DNA of 64,000 bases from DATLED01 sp963750255 (GCA_963750255.1 CAVVPZ010000001.1:259570-323569); one strand, 5' to 3'. Shown: positions 1-14,713, counted from the stretch's first letter. Program-made: numbers and translations. The notes: a model not told the origin generated them from the letters alone.

Positions 1-1
1 C

Positions 2-235
2 TTCGCCGCCCCGCTCCACGTGTCGGCCAGTCACTTCACCGCCGCTGACCTCGCCGCCGCCGACCACGACACCGACCTGACGCCGAGGCCCACGACCACC
101 GTGCACCTCGATGTCGCCCACCGCGGTCTCGGCACGGCCAGTTGCGGGCCCGACACCCTCCCCCGCTACCTCGTGGGGTCGGGCGACTACCGGTGGTCGT
201 GGCGGGCCGAACCGATCGGCCCGATGCGCGCGTAG
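2..235 (+). CDS. lacZ: beta-galactosidase (GH2), C-terminal end only
   Basis: The window opens inside this gene and holds only its last 77 codons, ending in TAG. The segment reads as the end of the last domain of LacZ-type glycoside hydrolase family 2 enzymes. It contains the family motif HLDVAHRGLGTASCGPDTLP followed by a Tyr/Trp-rich tail (YRWSWRAEPI), as in the small-chain domain that completes the active-site funnel. LacZ hydrolyses terminal beta-D-galactosides in the cytoplasm. The catalytic residues lie outside the window, so activity cannot be judged. No terminator-like hairpin is obvious in the 149 bases before the next start. Confidence 0.8.
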   Translation, partial: FAAPLHVSASHFTAADLAAADHDTDLTPRPTTTVHLDVAHRGLGTASCGPDTLPRYLVGSGDYRWSWRAEPIGPMRA

Positions 236-384
236 GACGACGAACCGGATAGCCTCGGCGCTGGCGTCCCACCCCTCGGGGTGGTCGAGCAGGACAGTCC
301 GACCTGCTCTTTCGGATGCCGCACACACGGACACCTCTCCCGTCACGGGTACGGGGGAGTCGGCGCAGGGAGCGCCGGCGACAC

Positions 385-3536
<3,152 letters not shown>

Positions 3537-3540
<4 letters not shown>

Positions 3541-3839
3541 CCGCACCGACCGGCGGCGACGCCGCTCCCCGCAAGAAGGCCAACCAGAAGCGGCGTCGGG
3601 CGAAGAAGTCCAAGGGTTTCGACGTCTGGCGTGCCGCCCCGCCCCTCCCCGACCCCGCGCCGATCGTGCCCGTCCACGACCCGACCGCGCTCCTCCGGTC
3701 CCTCGGCGATCCGCCCCTCCAGGGCCAGACCGCCGTCGCGCAGCACTATCTCGGCGCCGTCGTCGAACGCGCCGCCGGCCTCGCCACCGCCCTCGCCGCC
3801 GCCGCCAACCTCCTCGCCGACCCTTCTGACCTGGACTGA
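3537..3839 (+). CDS. small basic protein downstream of SNF2 helicase
   Basis: This 100-residue protein starts at an ATG that overlaps the TGA of the helicase (ATGA), so the two are probably translationally coupled. The N-terminus is strongly basic (KKANQKRRRAKKSKG) and could bind nucleic acid. A Pro-rich middle with a VPVHDPTALLRSLGDPPL stretch and an Ala-rich helical tail follow. I do not recognise the family. Its position suggests an accessory factor of the SNF2 protein, but that is inference from gene order only. The frame is intact. Confidence 0.6.
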
Positions 3840-3851
3840 CCCCCCACCCCA

Positions 3852-3966
3852 CCGCGTTGGTGTGGCCCTTCCGGCTCCTCCCCCGCGTTGGTGTGGCCGA
3901 AGCGGCGGCCGTTTCGGCCACCGCAACGGGTTGGGACGACCGGATCAGCCACCCCAACGGCGGGGG
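3852..3966. repeat. intergenic direct and inverted repeats
   Basis: The 16-mer CCGCGTTGGTGTGGCC occurs twice in direct orientation (3852-3867 and 3883-3898). Two degenerate inverted copies follow (GGCCACCGCAACGGG at 3917-3931 and AGCCACCCCAACGGCGGGGG at 3947-3966). TGGCCGAA and TTCGGCCA around 3896-3920 can form a hairpin. The element fills the gap between the helicase operon and the acyl-CoA dehydrogenase. It could be a transcription terminator or a dispersed palindromic repeat. Confidence 0.55.
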
Positions 3967-3992
3967 ACGCGGTGCGGTGCCATGATCGACGG

Positions 3993-5258
3993 ATGCCTGC
4001 CAACCCCCTCAACGTGGACGACTACGGCGGCGAGCTCTACAACCTCGGCATGTCCGAGGGGGCCCGTCCGCTCCTCGACAAGGTCAAGACCTTCATCGCC
4101 GAGGAGGTCGAACCGATCACGGCCGAGTACTACCGTCTCGGTGCCGATCGGGCCGATCGTTGGTCGTACGCGCCGGGCCAACTCGAGCTGCTCGACAGCG
4201 TCAAGGCCAAGGCCAAGGCCAACGGGTTGTGGAACTTCTTCCTCCCCAACGCCGAGACCGGCGAGGGTCTGAGCAACCTCGACTACGCCTACATCGCCGT
4301 CGAGCTGGGCAAGAACCCCCTGGCGTCGGAGTGTCTGAACTGTGCCGCTCCCGACACCGGCAACATGGAGGTGCTCGAGCGGGTGGGCACGCCCGAGCAG
4401 AAGAAGCAGTGGCTCGAGCCGCTGCTGCGGGGCGAGATCCGCTCTGCCTTCGCCATGACCGAGCCCGACATGGCCTCGTCCGACGCCCGCAACATCGCCT
4501 GCTCGGCCGTGCTCGACGGCGAGGAGTGGATCATCAACGGCGAGAAGTACTACATCTCCGGCGCCGGCGACCCCCGCTGCAAGATCATGATCACGCATGG
4601 TGCGGACGACGCCCAACGCGCCGTCCCACCTCCAGCAGTCGCAGATCCTGGTGCCGATGGACACGCCGGGCGTCGAGGTCCTCGGGCCGATGACGGTCTT
4701 CGGCAAGGACGACGCCCCCCACGGCCACATGCACATCAGGTTCACCGACGTGCGGGTGCCCAAGGAGAACGTGCTGCTCGGCGAGGGCCGCGGGCTTCGA
4801 GATCTCCCAGCTCCGACTCGGGCCCGGACGCATCCACCACTGCATGCGATCGATCGGCGCCGCCGAGACGGGCCCTCGCACCTCATGGTCCAGCGGGGCC
4901 TCGCCGCGAGGCGTTCGGCAAGCCGCTCATCCAGCTCGGCAAGAACACCGAGATCGTGTCTCGGGCCCGCATCGAGATCGAGGCCATGCGCCTGATGGTG
5001 CTGAAGGCGGCCAAGGCCATGGACCTCATGGGCAACGCCGAGGCCCGCGTCTGGGTCAGCGCGGTCAAGGCGATGGTGCCCGAGCGCGTGTGCCAGATCA
5101 TCGACCAGGCCATCCAGATCCACGGCGCCACCGGCGTCTCGCAGTGGACGCCGCTCGCCGACATGTACACCTCGCAGCGCACCCTGCGTCTGGCCGACGG
5201 TCCCGACGAGGTCCACCACATGGTCGTCGGCCGGGCCGAGATCGCCCGCTGGCAGTAG
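3993..5258 (+). CDS. acyl-CoA dehydrogenase, frameshifted
   Basis: This FAD-dependent enzyme forms the 2,3-double bond of acyl-CoA thioesters. The protein is about 420 residues, the usual length. It contains the ACAD flavin/substrate motifs AFAMTEPDMASSDARNI and the GEKYYISGAGDPRCKIMI strand region, then VPMDTPGVEVLGPM, a FTDVRVPKENVL segment and the C-terminal helical domain with QIHGATGVSQWTPLADMY. Start ATG 3993 was chosen because the protein begins there in the family style; no strong ribosome site is visible. Indels near 4595, 4793 and 4870-4910 shift the frame. Removing an extra C in ACGCATGG and an extra G in GCGGGC restores a perfect family sequence, which supports read error. The size and the LYNLGMSEGARPLLDKVK start resemble ACADs of the FadE/ACAD10-11 type; the substrate is unknown. 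Confidence 0.85.
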   Translation: MPANPLNVDDYGGELYNLGMSEGARPLLDKVKTFIAEEVEPITAEYYRLGADRADRWSYAPGQLELLDSVKAKAKANGLWNFFLPNAETGEGLSNLDYAYIAVELGKNPLASECLNCAAPDTGNMEVLERVGTPEQKKQWLEPLLRGEIRSAFAMTEPDMASSDARNIACSAVLDGEEWIINGEKYYISGAGDPRCKIMITHGADDAQRAVPPPAVADPGADGHAGRRGPRADDGLRQGRRPPRPHAHQVHRRAGAQGERAARRGPRASRSPSSDSGPDASTTACDRSAPPRRALAPHGPAGPRREAFGKPLIQLGKNTEIVSRARIEIEAMRLMVLKAAKAMDLMGNAEARVWVSAVKAMVPERVCQIIDQAIQIHGATGVSQWTPLADMYTSQRTLRLADGPDEVHHMVVGRAEIARWQ

Positions 5259-5270
5259 GGACCCACCGCA

Positions 5271-6203
5271 GTGCGGATCCACCTCGACACCGACTTCGCC
5301 GGCGACCCTGACGACGCCTGCGCGCTCGCGTCGCTCCTCGCCGCCCGAGCCGCTGACCCGTCAATCGAGATCACGGGCATCACCACCGTGGCCGACACCG
5401 ACGGGCGGCGAGCCGGCTACGTCCACCGACTCCTCGACATCGCCGGCGTGCCCCGGGGAGCGATCCCCGTGGCCGCCGGGGCGGGCTGGTCGCTCACCGG
5501 GGGTGCGGAGATGGGCGAGATCCCCGACCACGACGAGTTCTGGGGTGGGCCGCCGGTCGAGCCGACCCCCGTCGATCCCGCCGCCGCCGTCGCCCTCCTC
5601 GACCATTCCGTGCGCCTCGGCTCCGCGATCTGCACCATCGGCCCGCTCACCAACCTCGGACTCCTCGCCGCCGCTCGACCCGGACGTCTGGCCGACACCG
5701 CGCCTGGTGGCCATGGGGGGCTGGGTACGCGAGCTGAACCCGGGCTATCCGCCGTGGACCGAGGACCGCGACTTCAACGTCGCCTGCGACCGGACGTCGG
5801 CCGAGACCGTGTTCGCCGGCGTCGGTGACCTCACCTTGGTGACCATTGCTGCCACGGTTCGCACCCACGTCCGCACTGGCCACCTCGAACGGCTGGCGCA
5901 GGCGGGTCCGCTCGGTGCACTGCTGGCCCGGATGACCGCCGCCCACGGGCGCACGTACGACCTCGGCGCGCTCGCACGCTCGCATGAGGCGCTGCCCGAC
6001 GATCTCTGCAATTTCCACCACGACCCGTTGGCCGTGGCCGTCGCACTCGGACAACCCTTCGCCCCACCGAGGACGCCATCGTGTTCGGCCGTCGGGCCAA
6101 GGCCGTCGTGGATGTCGACGGTGAGGCGTTCGTCGAGTCTTGGCTCGGCGCCGTCGAGGCTCTCAGTCGGCGCGCCGACCTCGCCGGCGGCGGACCGCAC
6201 TGA
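5271..6203 (+). CDS. inosine/uridine-preferring nucleoside hydrolase, frameshifted
   Basis: This enzyme hydrolyses the N-glycosidic bond of ribonucleosides for purine/pyrimidine salvage. The N-terminus HLDTDFAGDPDDACAL is a variant of the family's calcium-binding DTDxGxDDA motif. The GPLTNLGLL segment (near 5640) and NVACD (near 5780) are also typical of IU-nucleoside hydrolases, and FHHDPLAVAVAL near 6020 supplies the last metal-binding Asp. Start GTG 5271 lies 12 bases after the acyl-CoA dehydrogenase stop. Indels near 5690 and 6062 interrupt the frame. The 3' end (FGRRAKAVVDVDGEAFVESW) overlaps the convergent HxlR gene by 41 bases. It is about 310 residues, normal for the family. Confidence 0.8.
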
Positions 6204-6693
6204 CTGCGGGTTCGCTCGGCGCCGGGAGCGGCGACGCGGCGGTCGCGCCGGGACCGGCAACGGCCCGCACCGACCGACCGTCGAGAACTTCGCCGCACAC
6301 GTCGCAGGTCATGCGGACGGTGGTGAGGTGGCCACGGTCGCGGTGTTCGAGCAGCACCGGCTCGTTGCCCGCACCCAGCGATCCACTCGTCACCCCACTG
6401 CCGGAGCGGCGGTCATCACCGGCCACAGCGCTCGGCCCTTCTCGGTCAGGACGTAGTCGTAGCGGCCCGCGCGCCTCGTCGTACGGCCGACGCTCGAAGA
6501 CGCCGGCCTCGACCAGCGTGTCGAGTCGGGTCGTGAGCACGTTGCGGGAGATGCCGAGCCGCTCGACGAAGTCGTCGAAGCGGCGGACGCCGAGGAAGGC
6601 GTCTCGCAGGATCAGCAGCGTCCACCACTCGCCGATGATCTCGAGCGACTGGGCGATCGAGCACTGCATGTCGGTGAACGAGGCCTTTCGCAC
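6163..6693 (-). CDS. HxlR-family winged-helix regulator
   Basis: A MarR-like winged-helix DNA-binding protein of the HxlR/DUF24 family. The N-terminus carries the family core: C-S-I-A near residue 11, then GEWWTLLILRDAFLGVRRF, then a recognition helix region ISRNVLTTRLDTLVEAGV and the wing RRPYDE. Start is GTG 6693. A small frameshift near 6455-6470 scrambles the end of the wing (expected RYDYVLTEKG). The tail is longer than in minimal HxlR proteins and has two Cys near the end (CDVCGEVLDG), possibly a metal or redox site. It is divergent from an MFS exporter, with two matching palindromes between them, so it most likely represses the exporter and itself until an unknown ligand or electrophile is sensed. 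Confidence 0.85.
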   Translation of the reverse strand: MRKASFTDMQCSIAQSLEIIGEWWTLLILRDAFLGVRRFDDFVERLGISRNVLTTRLDTLVEAGVFERRPYDEARGPLRLRPDREGPSAVAGDDRRSGSGVTSGSLGAGNEPVLLEHRDRGHLTTVRMTCDVCGEVLDGRSVRAVAGPGATAASPLPAPSEPAVSAVRRRRGRRAD

Positions 6694-6709
6694 GCTCCCA
6701 GCCTAGGTC

Positions 6710-6726
6710 AGTTGCGTCACGCAACT
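6710..6726. promoter_or_regulatory. palindromic operator 1 (HxlR candidate)
   Basis: AGTTGCGTCACGCAACT is a perfect inverted repeat (8-base arms around one central base). It lies 16 bases upstream of the HxlR start and 21 bases upstream of the exporter start. It shares GTTGC-N5-GCAAC with operator 2. The regulator most likely binds it as a dimer. Confidence 0.7.
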
Positions 6727-6742
6727 CTACCTGCCATGCTGC

Positions 6743-6757
6743 GTTGCATGACGCAAC
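6743..6757. promoter_or_regulatory. palindromic operator 2, overlapping exporter start
   Basis: GTTGCATGACGCAAC repeats the GTTGC-N5-GCAAC pattern of operator 1, centre-to-centre 32 bases away (about three helical turns). The exporter's ATG (6748-6750) lies inside it, so a bound repressor would block early transcription. No clear Shine-Dalgarno precedes that ATG, which fits a leaderless or nearly leaderless mRNA. Confidence 0.6.
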
Positions 6758-8179
6758 TCGAGGCCGATACCTCCCGCACCACGCTGGCCATCGCGTCGCT
6801 GGCCACGCTGGCCACCTTCCTCGACACGACCATCCTTTACGTTGCGTTTCCCGACATCACCCGGACCTTCTCGTCGTCGAGCCCGTCGACGCTGTCGTGG
6901 GTTCTCAACGCGTACACCATCGTCTTCGCCGCGTTGCTCATCCCCGCGGGCAAGCTCGCCGACCGGGTCGGACATCGGCGGGTGTTCCTCGCCGGGTCAG
7001 CCGCCTTCACCGCCGCCTCGATGGCGTGCGGCGTGGCGCCGACGGCCGAGACCTTGATCGGCTTCCGCGTGCTCCAGGCCGCCGGCGCGGCCTCGCTGAT
7101 CCCATCGTCGCTGGCCCTCGTCATGCACGCCTTCCCTCGCCATCGCCTGCCCCAAGCGGTCGCCATCTGGGGCGCGGCAGGGGCCGTCGCCGGCGCGCTC
7201 GGGCCGACGTTGGGCGCCGCCATCGTCGAGGGCTTGGGCTGGCGCTTCGCCTTCTTCATCAACCTGCCCATCGGCGTCTACACCGTCGTGGCCGGCCGGC
7301 GCAGCCTCGGCGAGTCGTCGGATCCCACCGCGCAGGTGCCATCGGCGGTAGGCGTGGTGCTCGTCGCCGTCGCCGCTGGCCTTCTCTCCTACGGGGTCGT
7401 CGGCTCGGGCGAGTTCGGCTGGCTGTCGAGCCGTACCGCGATCGTGCTCGGCGCCGGGCGCAGTCACCTTGGCCGTGTTCGTCGTCCACCAGCGCCGGAC
7501 CGACGCCCCTGCGCTCGACCTCGATCTGTTCCGCATCCCCAACTTCACGTGGGGCAACCTGGCCATGCTCGTGTTCGGCACCGCATTCTCGGCCCTGTTC
7601 TTCGGGTCGATCCTCTTCTCACCCGGGTGTGGCACTTCTCCGTCCTGCAGGCGGGATTCGGCGTGGCCCCCGGGCCGGCGCTCGTGGCCGTTGGTGGCGC
7701 CCCGGGCCGGCAAGCTGGCGGGACGGATCGGTCAGCGCCCGTTGTTGATCGTCGGCGGACTCCTCTACGCCTGCAGCGGCGTCTATCGACTGCGGATGCT
7801 GGGTCCGGAGGTCGACTACGTCGTCGACTACCTGCCATCGATGATCCTGAGCGGACTCGGCGTGGCGTGCTGCTTTCCCCAACTCTCGAGCGTCGTGGCC
7901 CAAGCGCTACCCCAGAACCGGATCGGCATCGGCGGCGCCGCGCTGCAAGCGATACGCCAGTTCGGCGGAACTTTCGGCGTCGCCCTCACCATCGCCTTCC
8001 TGGGCACGTCGGGCGGTCCGGCCCGAGCCCTCGCCGCCTTCGACCGGGTCTGGGTCCTCATCGTCATCGGGGGGCTGGGCACGGCACTGTTGGTGCTCCC
8101 GCTGCGAACCCGCGTGGTCGACGAGCTTGCCCTGGCCGCGGAGGGCGGCGTGGTCCTCGGCGCCGACCTCGCCCCCTGA
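6748..8179 (+). CDS. MFS drug exporter, DHA2 (EmrB/QacA) type, frameshifted
   Basis: A major facilitator of about 477 residues, the size of 14-helix proton-driven multidrug exporters. The first helix ends in FLDTTILYVAFPDI (motif D1), the loop after helix 2 has GKLADRVGHRRVF (motif A), and ALGPTLGAAIVEGLGWRFAFFINLPIG is motif C together with the WRW-like exit of helix 5, typical of DHA2. ATG 6748 is preferred over ATG 6736 because the mature family sequence starts with TQLE and the operator spans it. Indels near 7458 and a compensating pair at about 7620-7690 break the frame. Control by the divergent HxlR protein is very likely. The substrate is unknown. Confidence 0.85.
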
Positions 8180-8203
8180 ACCCAGAGCGACGAGACTGAC
8201 CTC

Positions 8204-8526
8204 ATGCTCATCGTCTCCGGTTCGTTCCAGGTCGCTCCCGAGGACCGTGACGCGTTCCTCGTCGGGACGTGCCGATGCCATGCGGGCCTCGCGGGCCGAG
8301 GCCGGCTGCCTCGACTACGTGTTCGCCGCCGACCCCATCGACGACGGCCGGGTCATCCTCTTCGAGAGTTGGGAGAGCGAAGAGGCCCTGGCCGCCCACA
8401 TCGCCGCCATTGGTGCGGCGCGGGCCTCGGCCCCACCGCCGGCGGCCGACGCTCCCGCCGCCGCCCAAGGTGCTGTCGTCGACCATCACCAAGCACACGG
8501 TGTCGGCCAGCGGGCCGCTGCGCTGA
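8204..8526 (+). CDS. antibiotic biosynthesis monooxygenase (ABM) domain protein
   Basis: A protein of about 105 residues with a single ferredoxin-like ABM/Dabb fold. It begins MLIVSGSFQVAPEDRDAFL, continues SRAEAGCLDYVFAADPIDDG, then FESWESEEALAAHIA and ends with a SSTITKHTVSASGPLR strand. Small ABM proteins oxidise aromatic or polyketide substrates without metal or cofactor, or act as heme or quinol modifiers; the exact reaction cannot be read from sequence. Indels near 8268 and 8465 shift the frame. It lies 24 bases after the exporter and may be in its transcript, as is common for quinone-related detoxification genes. It converges on recQ with a 17-base gap. Confidence 0.7.
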
Positions 8527-8543
8527 CCCTCAAACCGTGACCC

Positions 8544-10637
<2,094 letters not shown>

Positions 10638-10683
10638 CCGACGAGTAGACCACGCCGGTGCGACACCCTCTCCCCCCACCGTT

Positions 10684-10725
10684 TTGGGCAGCACCAGAGC
10701 GCGATCGCGCTCTGACGCTGCCCAA
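10684..10725. repeat. nested palindrome between helicase genes
   Basis: Outer arms TTGGGCAGC (10684-10692) and GCTGCCCAA (10717-10725) enclose a perfect 18-base palindrome AGAGCGCGATCGCGCTCT (10696-10713). It sits 9 bases past the stop of the DEAD-box helicase gene (minus strand) and could end its transcript. The T run is on the outer 5' side and the A run on the 3' side, the reverse of a classical terminator. It belongs to the same loose GGGC...GCCC style as the elements at 16357 and 17788. Confidence 0.6.
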
Positions 10726-10733
10726 TTTGGGGT

Positions 10734-11964
10734 TTAGGGGGTGCGGCGGGCGCCGCGGCCCCGGTTGCGGTTGTTGCCGCGGGGGCGGCGGGGGCCCGAC
10801 GGCTGGGGCCGGTCGCGCTTGGGTTCGTCGGCCACGCCGCCGACGCCGAGGGCCCGCTGGAGGGTGCGGGCCTTGGCCGCCTCGCCGTCGGTCTCGGTCA
10901 CGAAGGTGATCACGACGCCGTCGGCGCCGGCGCGACCCGTTCGCCCTGAACGGTGGGTGTAGTCCTTGGCGTCGGCGGGGAGGTCGAAGTGGATGACGCA
11001 GGCCACGCCGTCGACGTGGATGCCGCGAGCGGCGACGTCGGTGGCGACGAGCGCCTCGACCCGGCCGGCGGCGAACGATGCGAGCGCCCGCTCACGCTGG
11101 GACTGGCTGCGGTCGCCGTGGATGGCGGCCGCGGTCACGCCGAGCTTGTCGATCTGGCGGGCCAGGCGGTCGGCGCCGTGCTTGGTGCGGGTGAAGACCA
11201 CCGTGGGACCGTGCTCGCGGATCAGCTTGGCCGTGCGGGCGATGCGGGCCTCACGAGAGACCTGCTCGAAGTAGTGCGACGTGCGGTCGACCTCGTCCTC
11301 GGTCTTCTCGACCTCGCAGCGGATGGGCGAGCGCTGGTAGTTGCGGACGAGCACGTCGACGTCACCGTCGAGGGTGGCCGAGAAGAGCAGCGTCTGGCGG
11401 TCGGGGCGCACCTTGTCGAGCAGGCGACGGACGTCGGGCAGGAAGCCCATGTCGGCCATGCGATCGGCCTCGTCGATGACCACGAACTCGACCTCGTCGA
11501 GGATCATGTTGCCCCGATTGACCAGGTCGGTGATGCGGCCGGGACAGCCGACGGCGACGTCGACGCCCCGTCGCAGGATCTTGAGCTGGGGCGTGAAGCT
11601 CGTGCCGCCGTAGAACGACGAGACGCTCCGCTTGCGCACCTGGAGAAGCGGTGCCAACTCGTTCTGGATCTGGGCGGCGAGCTCGCGGGTCGGCGCCAGG
11701 ACGAGCGCACGGGGACGAGCCGACGCGGGCCCGGGAGATGCGCTCGGCCAGCGGGATGCCGAAGGCGAGGGTCTTGCCCGAACCGGTCGGCGCTCGCCCG
11801 CACACGTCCTGACCGGCGAGGCCGGCGGCGATGGTGGCGGCCTGGATGGGGAAGGGGGCGATGATGCCGCGCTCGTGGAGACGAGCGACGAGGGCCTCGG
11901 ACACGCCGAGTTCGCCGAAGGTGGGGGTGGTCTCCGGCGCGGCCGGGGACATGGTGGTTGACAC
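10734..11964 (-). CDS. DEAD-box ATP-dependent RNA helicase (RhlE-like)
   Basis: An RNA-remodelling helicase of about 410 residues, cytoplasmic. All core motifs are visible: Q motif APFPIQ, Walker A APTGSGKT (residues 58-65), PTRELAAQI, DEAD (VIDEADRMADMGF), SAT (LLFSATLD), TKHGADRLARQ, VATDVAARGIHVDGV and HRSGRTGRAG. The tail is Arg/Gly/Asn-rich (PRGNNRNRGRGARR), an RNA-binding extension. GTG 11964 is chosen because GGAG lies nine bases upstream; ATG 11952 in the same frame is the alternative. One indel near 11720 shifts the frame. An inverted repeat 77-118 bases upstream of the start could be in its leader. Confidence 0.9.
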
Positions 11965-12040
11965 GGAGAATTGCTCCAATGGGGGGATGGTTCGCGCGGA
12001 ACCGCGCACGGGACGGAGGGATGCGACCTGCCCAATTCGG

Positions 12041-12082
12041 CTCCTCCCGCTTTCGGCTGCGTCGCAGGCAGCGTGGGAGGAG
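12041..12082. promoter_or_regulatory. leader hairpin upstream of DEAD-box helicase
   Basis: CTCCTCCC (12041-12048) and GGGAGGAG (12075-12082) can pair around an inner GCTGCG/CAGC stem. The element lies between the amidohydrolase stop and the helicase start. It could be a terminator for the amidohydrolase or a 5' leader structure of the helicase mRNA. A second small hairpin GGTTC/GGAACC lies closer to the start, near 11988-12003. Confidence 0.4.
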
Positions 12083-12189
12083 TTGGCCGGATCGGGAGGG
12101 ATCTCCAGAACGGCCCGTCGGTCGATGCTGCAACCGACGATGGGCGCCAGGGTACCAGGGGACTCTCGGGGTACATGAACCCGGGGGGT

Positions 12190-13916
12190 TCAGGCCACCG
12201 GGCGCCGGCTGGGCTCCGCGCACGAGTCGACCGGGCAGGGCGCCGGTGTGTTCCCCGTCGTCGTAGACCTCGACGCCGGCCACGAACGTGTGGCGATAGC
12301 CGCGAGCGCGCTGCATGAGCCGCTTGCCGGCCGCCGGGAGATCGAAGACGAGTTCGGGCCTGCCCAACTGCAGTCCGTCGAAGTCGATGATGTTGACGTC
12401 GGCCCGCATGCCCGGCGTCAGACGTGCCCCGGTCGAGCAAGCCCACCGCCCTCGCCGTCTCCCTCGTCTGGCGCCGGACGACATCGACGAGGTCGAGGCG
12501 CTCGCCCCGGGTGCGGTCGCGAACCCAGTGGGTGAGCATCGTGGTCGGGAAACTGGCGTCGCAGATCATGCCCACGTGGGCGCCGCCGTCGGAGAGACCG
12601 GGCACGCTGTGCGGATCGAGGTGCATGGCCCGAACCACGTCGAGGTTGCCCTCGGCGTAATTGAGGAAGGGGAGGTACAACAGGTTGCGGCCCCCGTCCT
12701 CGAGGAGGGCGTCGTAGGCCAATGCCGCGGCCTCGACACCCAGGCGGCGGGCCTCACCGGCCAACGACTTGCTCGGGGCTCGGCTCGTAGTCGGGAGGGT
12801 CGCCCAGGCGGAAGAGCTTCTCGAACCGGGCGCCGGCACCGGTCGCCGGCGGCCGCCTCGGCCCGGAGCACCTCGTCGCGGACCTCGGGCCGGCGGAGTT
12901 CGGCCACCTGCGCCTCGACCGGTTGACCCGCCAGCCGTCGGAACACGTCGTGGTGACCGAACGGGCTCTGCGACGCCTGCAAGCCGAGCAGCACGCCGAT
13001 GGCTCGGGCGGCGACCTGCGGAACGCACTTCGAGTCCCTCGGCGTTGGCCGCGGCGATGCGATCGAGCACGTGCCGCCACTGGTCGGGGCTGCGGTCGGC
13101 CTGGGCGATGGAGATCGACAACGGCCGACCCGAGGCCGCCACCATGTCGCGGAAAGATGTCGAACTCGCGGTCGACGTCGAGGAAGTCGGACACCAGGCG
13201 AGCACGCCGCGGCCCCCGGCGCCCATGGCTTCGGCGATGCCCACCAACTCGGGCGCGGACGCGGTGAGGGTCGGCGTCGGCTCTCCGCGGCTCGTCTGGT
13301 GGTTGAGCGTGCGCGACGTGGTGAACCCGAGGGCGCCGGCGGCAACGGCCTCGCGGACGAGGTCGCCCATGGCCGAGATCTCCTCGGTCGTGGCCTCGGC
13401 CCGGTCGGCGCCTCGTTCGCCCATCACGTAGAGCCGGAGCGCGCCGTGGGGGACCTGGGCGGCGAAGTCGATGTCGTGGGGACGGCGTTCGAGGGCATCG
13501 AGGTACTCGCCGAACGTCTCCCACTCCCAGGTGAGGCCCTCGTGCAAGCGCGGCGCCGGGAATGTCTTCGACGCCCTCCATCAATTCGATGAGGCGTTCG
13601 CCGGTCGTCGGCTCGGACGGGAGCGAAGCCCACGCCACAGTTGCCGAAGACGACCGTCGTGACTCCGTGCCAGGCCGAGGGCAGGAGTTGGGAATCCCAC
13701 GTGGCCTGTCCGTCGTAGTGGGTGTGGATGTCGACGAACCCCGGCGTGACCAGCGCGCCCATCGGCATCGATCTCTCTCGTTGCACGACCCACCGCGCCA
13801 CCGTCGTCGACGGCCACGACCAACCCGTCGGACAGGGCGACGTCGGCCGTGCGAGGAGGGGCGCCGGTCCCGTCCACCACCGTCCCGCCCCGGATCACCA
13901 CATCGAAGTCCGGCAT
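12190..13916 (-). CDS. N-acyl-D-amino-acid deacylase-like amidohydrolase, frameshifted
   Basis: A metal-dependent hydrolase of about 575 residues in the COG3653 (D-aminoacylase) group, which removes N-acyl groups from D-amino acids. It starts FDVVIRGGTVVDGTGAPPRTADVA, then VTPGFVDIHTHYDGQATWD (the HxH metal site), GVTTVVFGNCGVGFAPVR and HDIDFAAQVPHGALRLYVMG. Later come VPGLSDGGAHVGMICDASFP (C-terminal metal Asp) and LTPGMRADVNIIDFDGLQ. Indels occur at roughly 13765, 13600, 13545, 13190-13150, 13010, 12830-12770 and 12430, and one near the end. The stop given (12190-12192) requires that last shift; otherwise the frame runs on with non-family sequence. ATG 13916 overlaps the SURF1 TGA (TGATG), so the two are co-translated. 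Confidence 0.75.
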
Positions 13917-14713
13917 CACGCCTCCTCGTTCGCCACCGATCTTCGCGCCTCAGCCGAGAACGGGCCACGACGAACGACGAGGGCGCCCCACCCGACGATG
14001 CCCACGGAGGCGAACAAGAACCACTGCACCGCATACGAGAAGTGCGGGCCCTCGGTGAGGTCGGGCGGCGCCACCGGTACCGGGAACCCCGAGCCGACGC
14101 CGCCGCCACCCTCGTCGGCGAGGACGGCGACGGGGTAGAGGTCGCCGGTTATCGCCAGTTCGCCGGCCAACCGACGTGGGTCGATGGCCGCCGTCACGAC
14201 GGCGCCGCCGGAGCGACGTTCGAGTCGGAGCGAACCGCCCTCGGCCGGGGCCAGCAGTCCCGTCACCTCGACCGGTCCCTCGGCCGGGGCCATCGCCGGG
14301 ACCGGCCACCGGTCGCCGTCGGCCAGCGGGATCCATCCCCGGTCGACGAGGACGACGCCCTCGCTTTCTCCGGTCGTGACTCGCAGCGGCGTGACGACCT
14401 CGTAGCCGGGGATGCCGTCGCGGCTCCGGAAGCGGGCCAACACCTCGTGGGCCGGCTCGTAGGTGCCCGTCACGCGCACCCGGCGAAAGATCAGCGCGTC
14501 GGCGGCGGTGCCGGCGAACCCGCCCGCGGGCAAGGGCACCGTCTCGGCCGAGCGGGCCCGGATCTGGGCGTTGACCGTGCGCCGGTGGTCGAGGCGGCGG
14601 AGTTGCCAGAAGCCGGCGCTGATGCAGCCGCCGACGATGGCGGCGACGAGCACGGTGCCGACGATCCAGCGAGCGCGGTATGGGAGGCCTGGCCACGGCC
14701 CGCAGCCTTCCAC
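13916..14713 (-). CDS. SURF1-family cytochrome oxidase assembly protein
   Basis: A membrane protein of about 265 residues with one helix at each end, the SURF1 layout. The first helix RWIVGTVLVAAIVGGCISAG is followed by FWQLRRLDHRR, the family signature after helix 1. The periplasmic domain has GTYEPAHEVLARFRSRDGIPGYEVVTPL and VLVDRGWIPLADGD (the SURF1 VDRGWIP motif), and the second helix begins HFSYAVQWFLFASVGIVGW. SURF1 helps insert heme a or copper into cytochrome c oxidase. GTG 14713 is used as start because it directly precedes the first helix; an upstream in-frame start up to 14800 would run into the divergent P450. It is coupled to the amidohydrolase by TGATG, an odd pairing. Confidence 0.85.
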   Translation of the reverse strand: MEGCGPWPGLPYRARWIVGTVLVAAIVGGCISAGFWQLRRLDHRRTVNAQIRARSAETVPLPAGGFAGTAADALIFRRVRVTGTYEPAHEVLARFRSRDGIPGYEVVTPLRVTTGESEGVVLVDRGWIPLADGDRWPVPAMAPAEGPVEVTGLLAPAEGGSLRLERRSGGAVVTAAIDPRRLAGELAITGDLYPVAVLADEGGGGVGSGFPVPVAPPDLTEGPHFSYAVQWFLFASVGIVGWGALVVRRGPFSAEARRSVANEEA

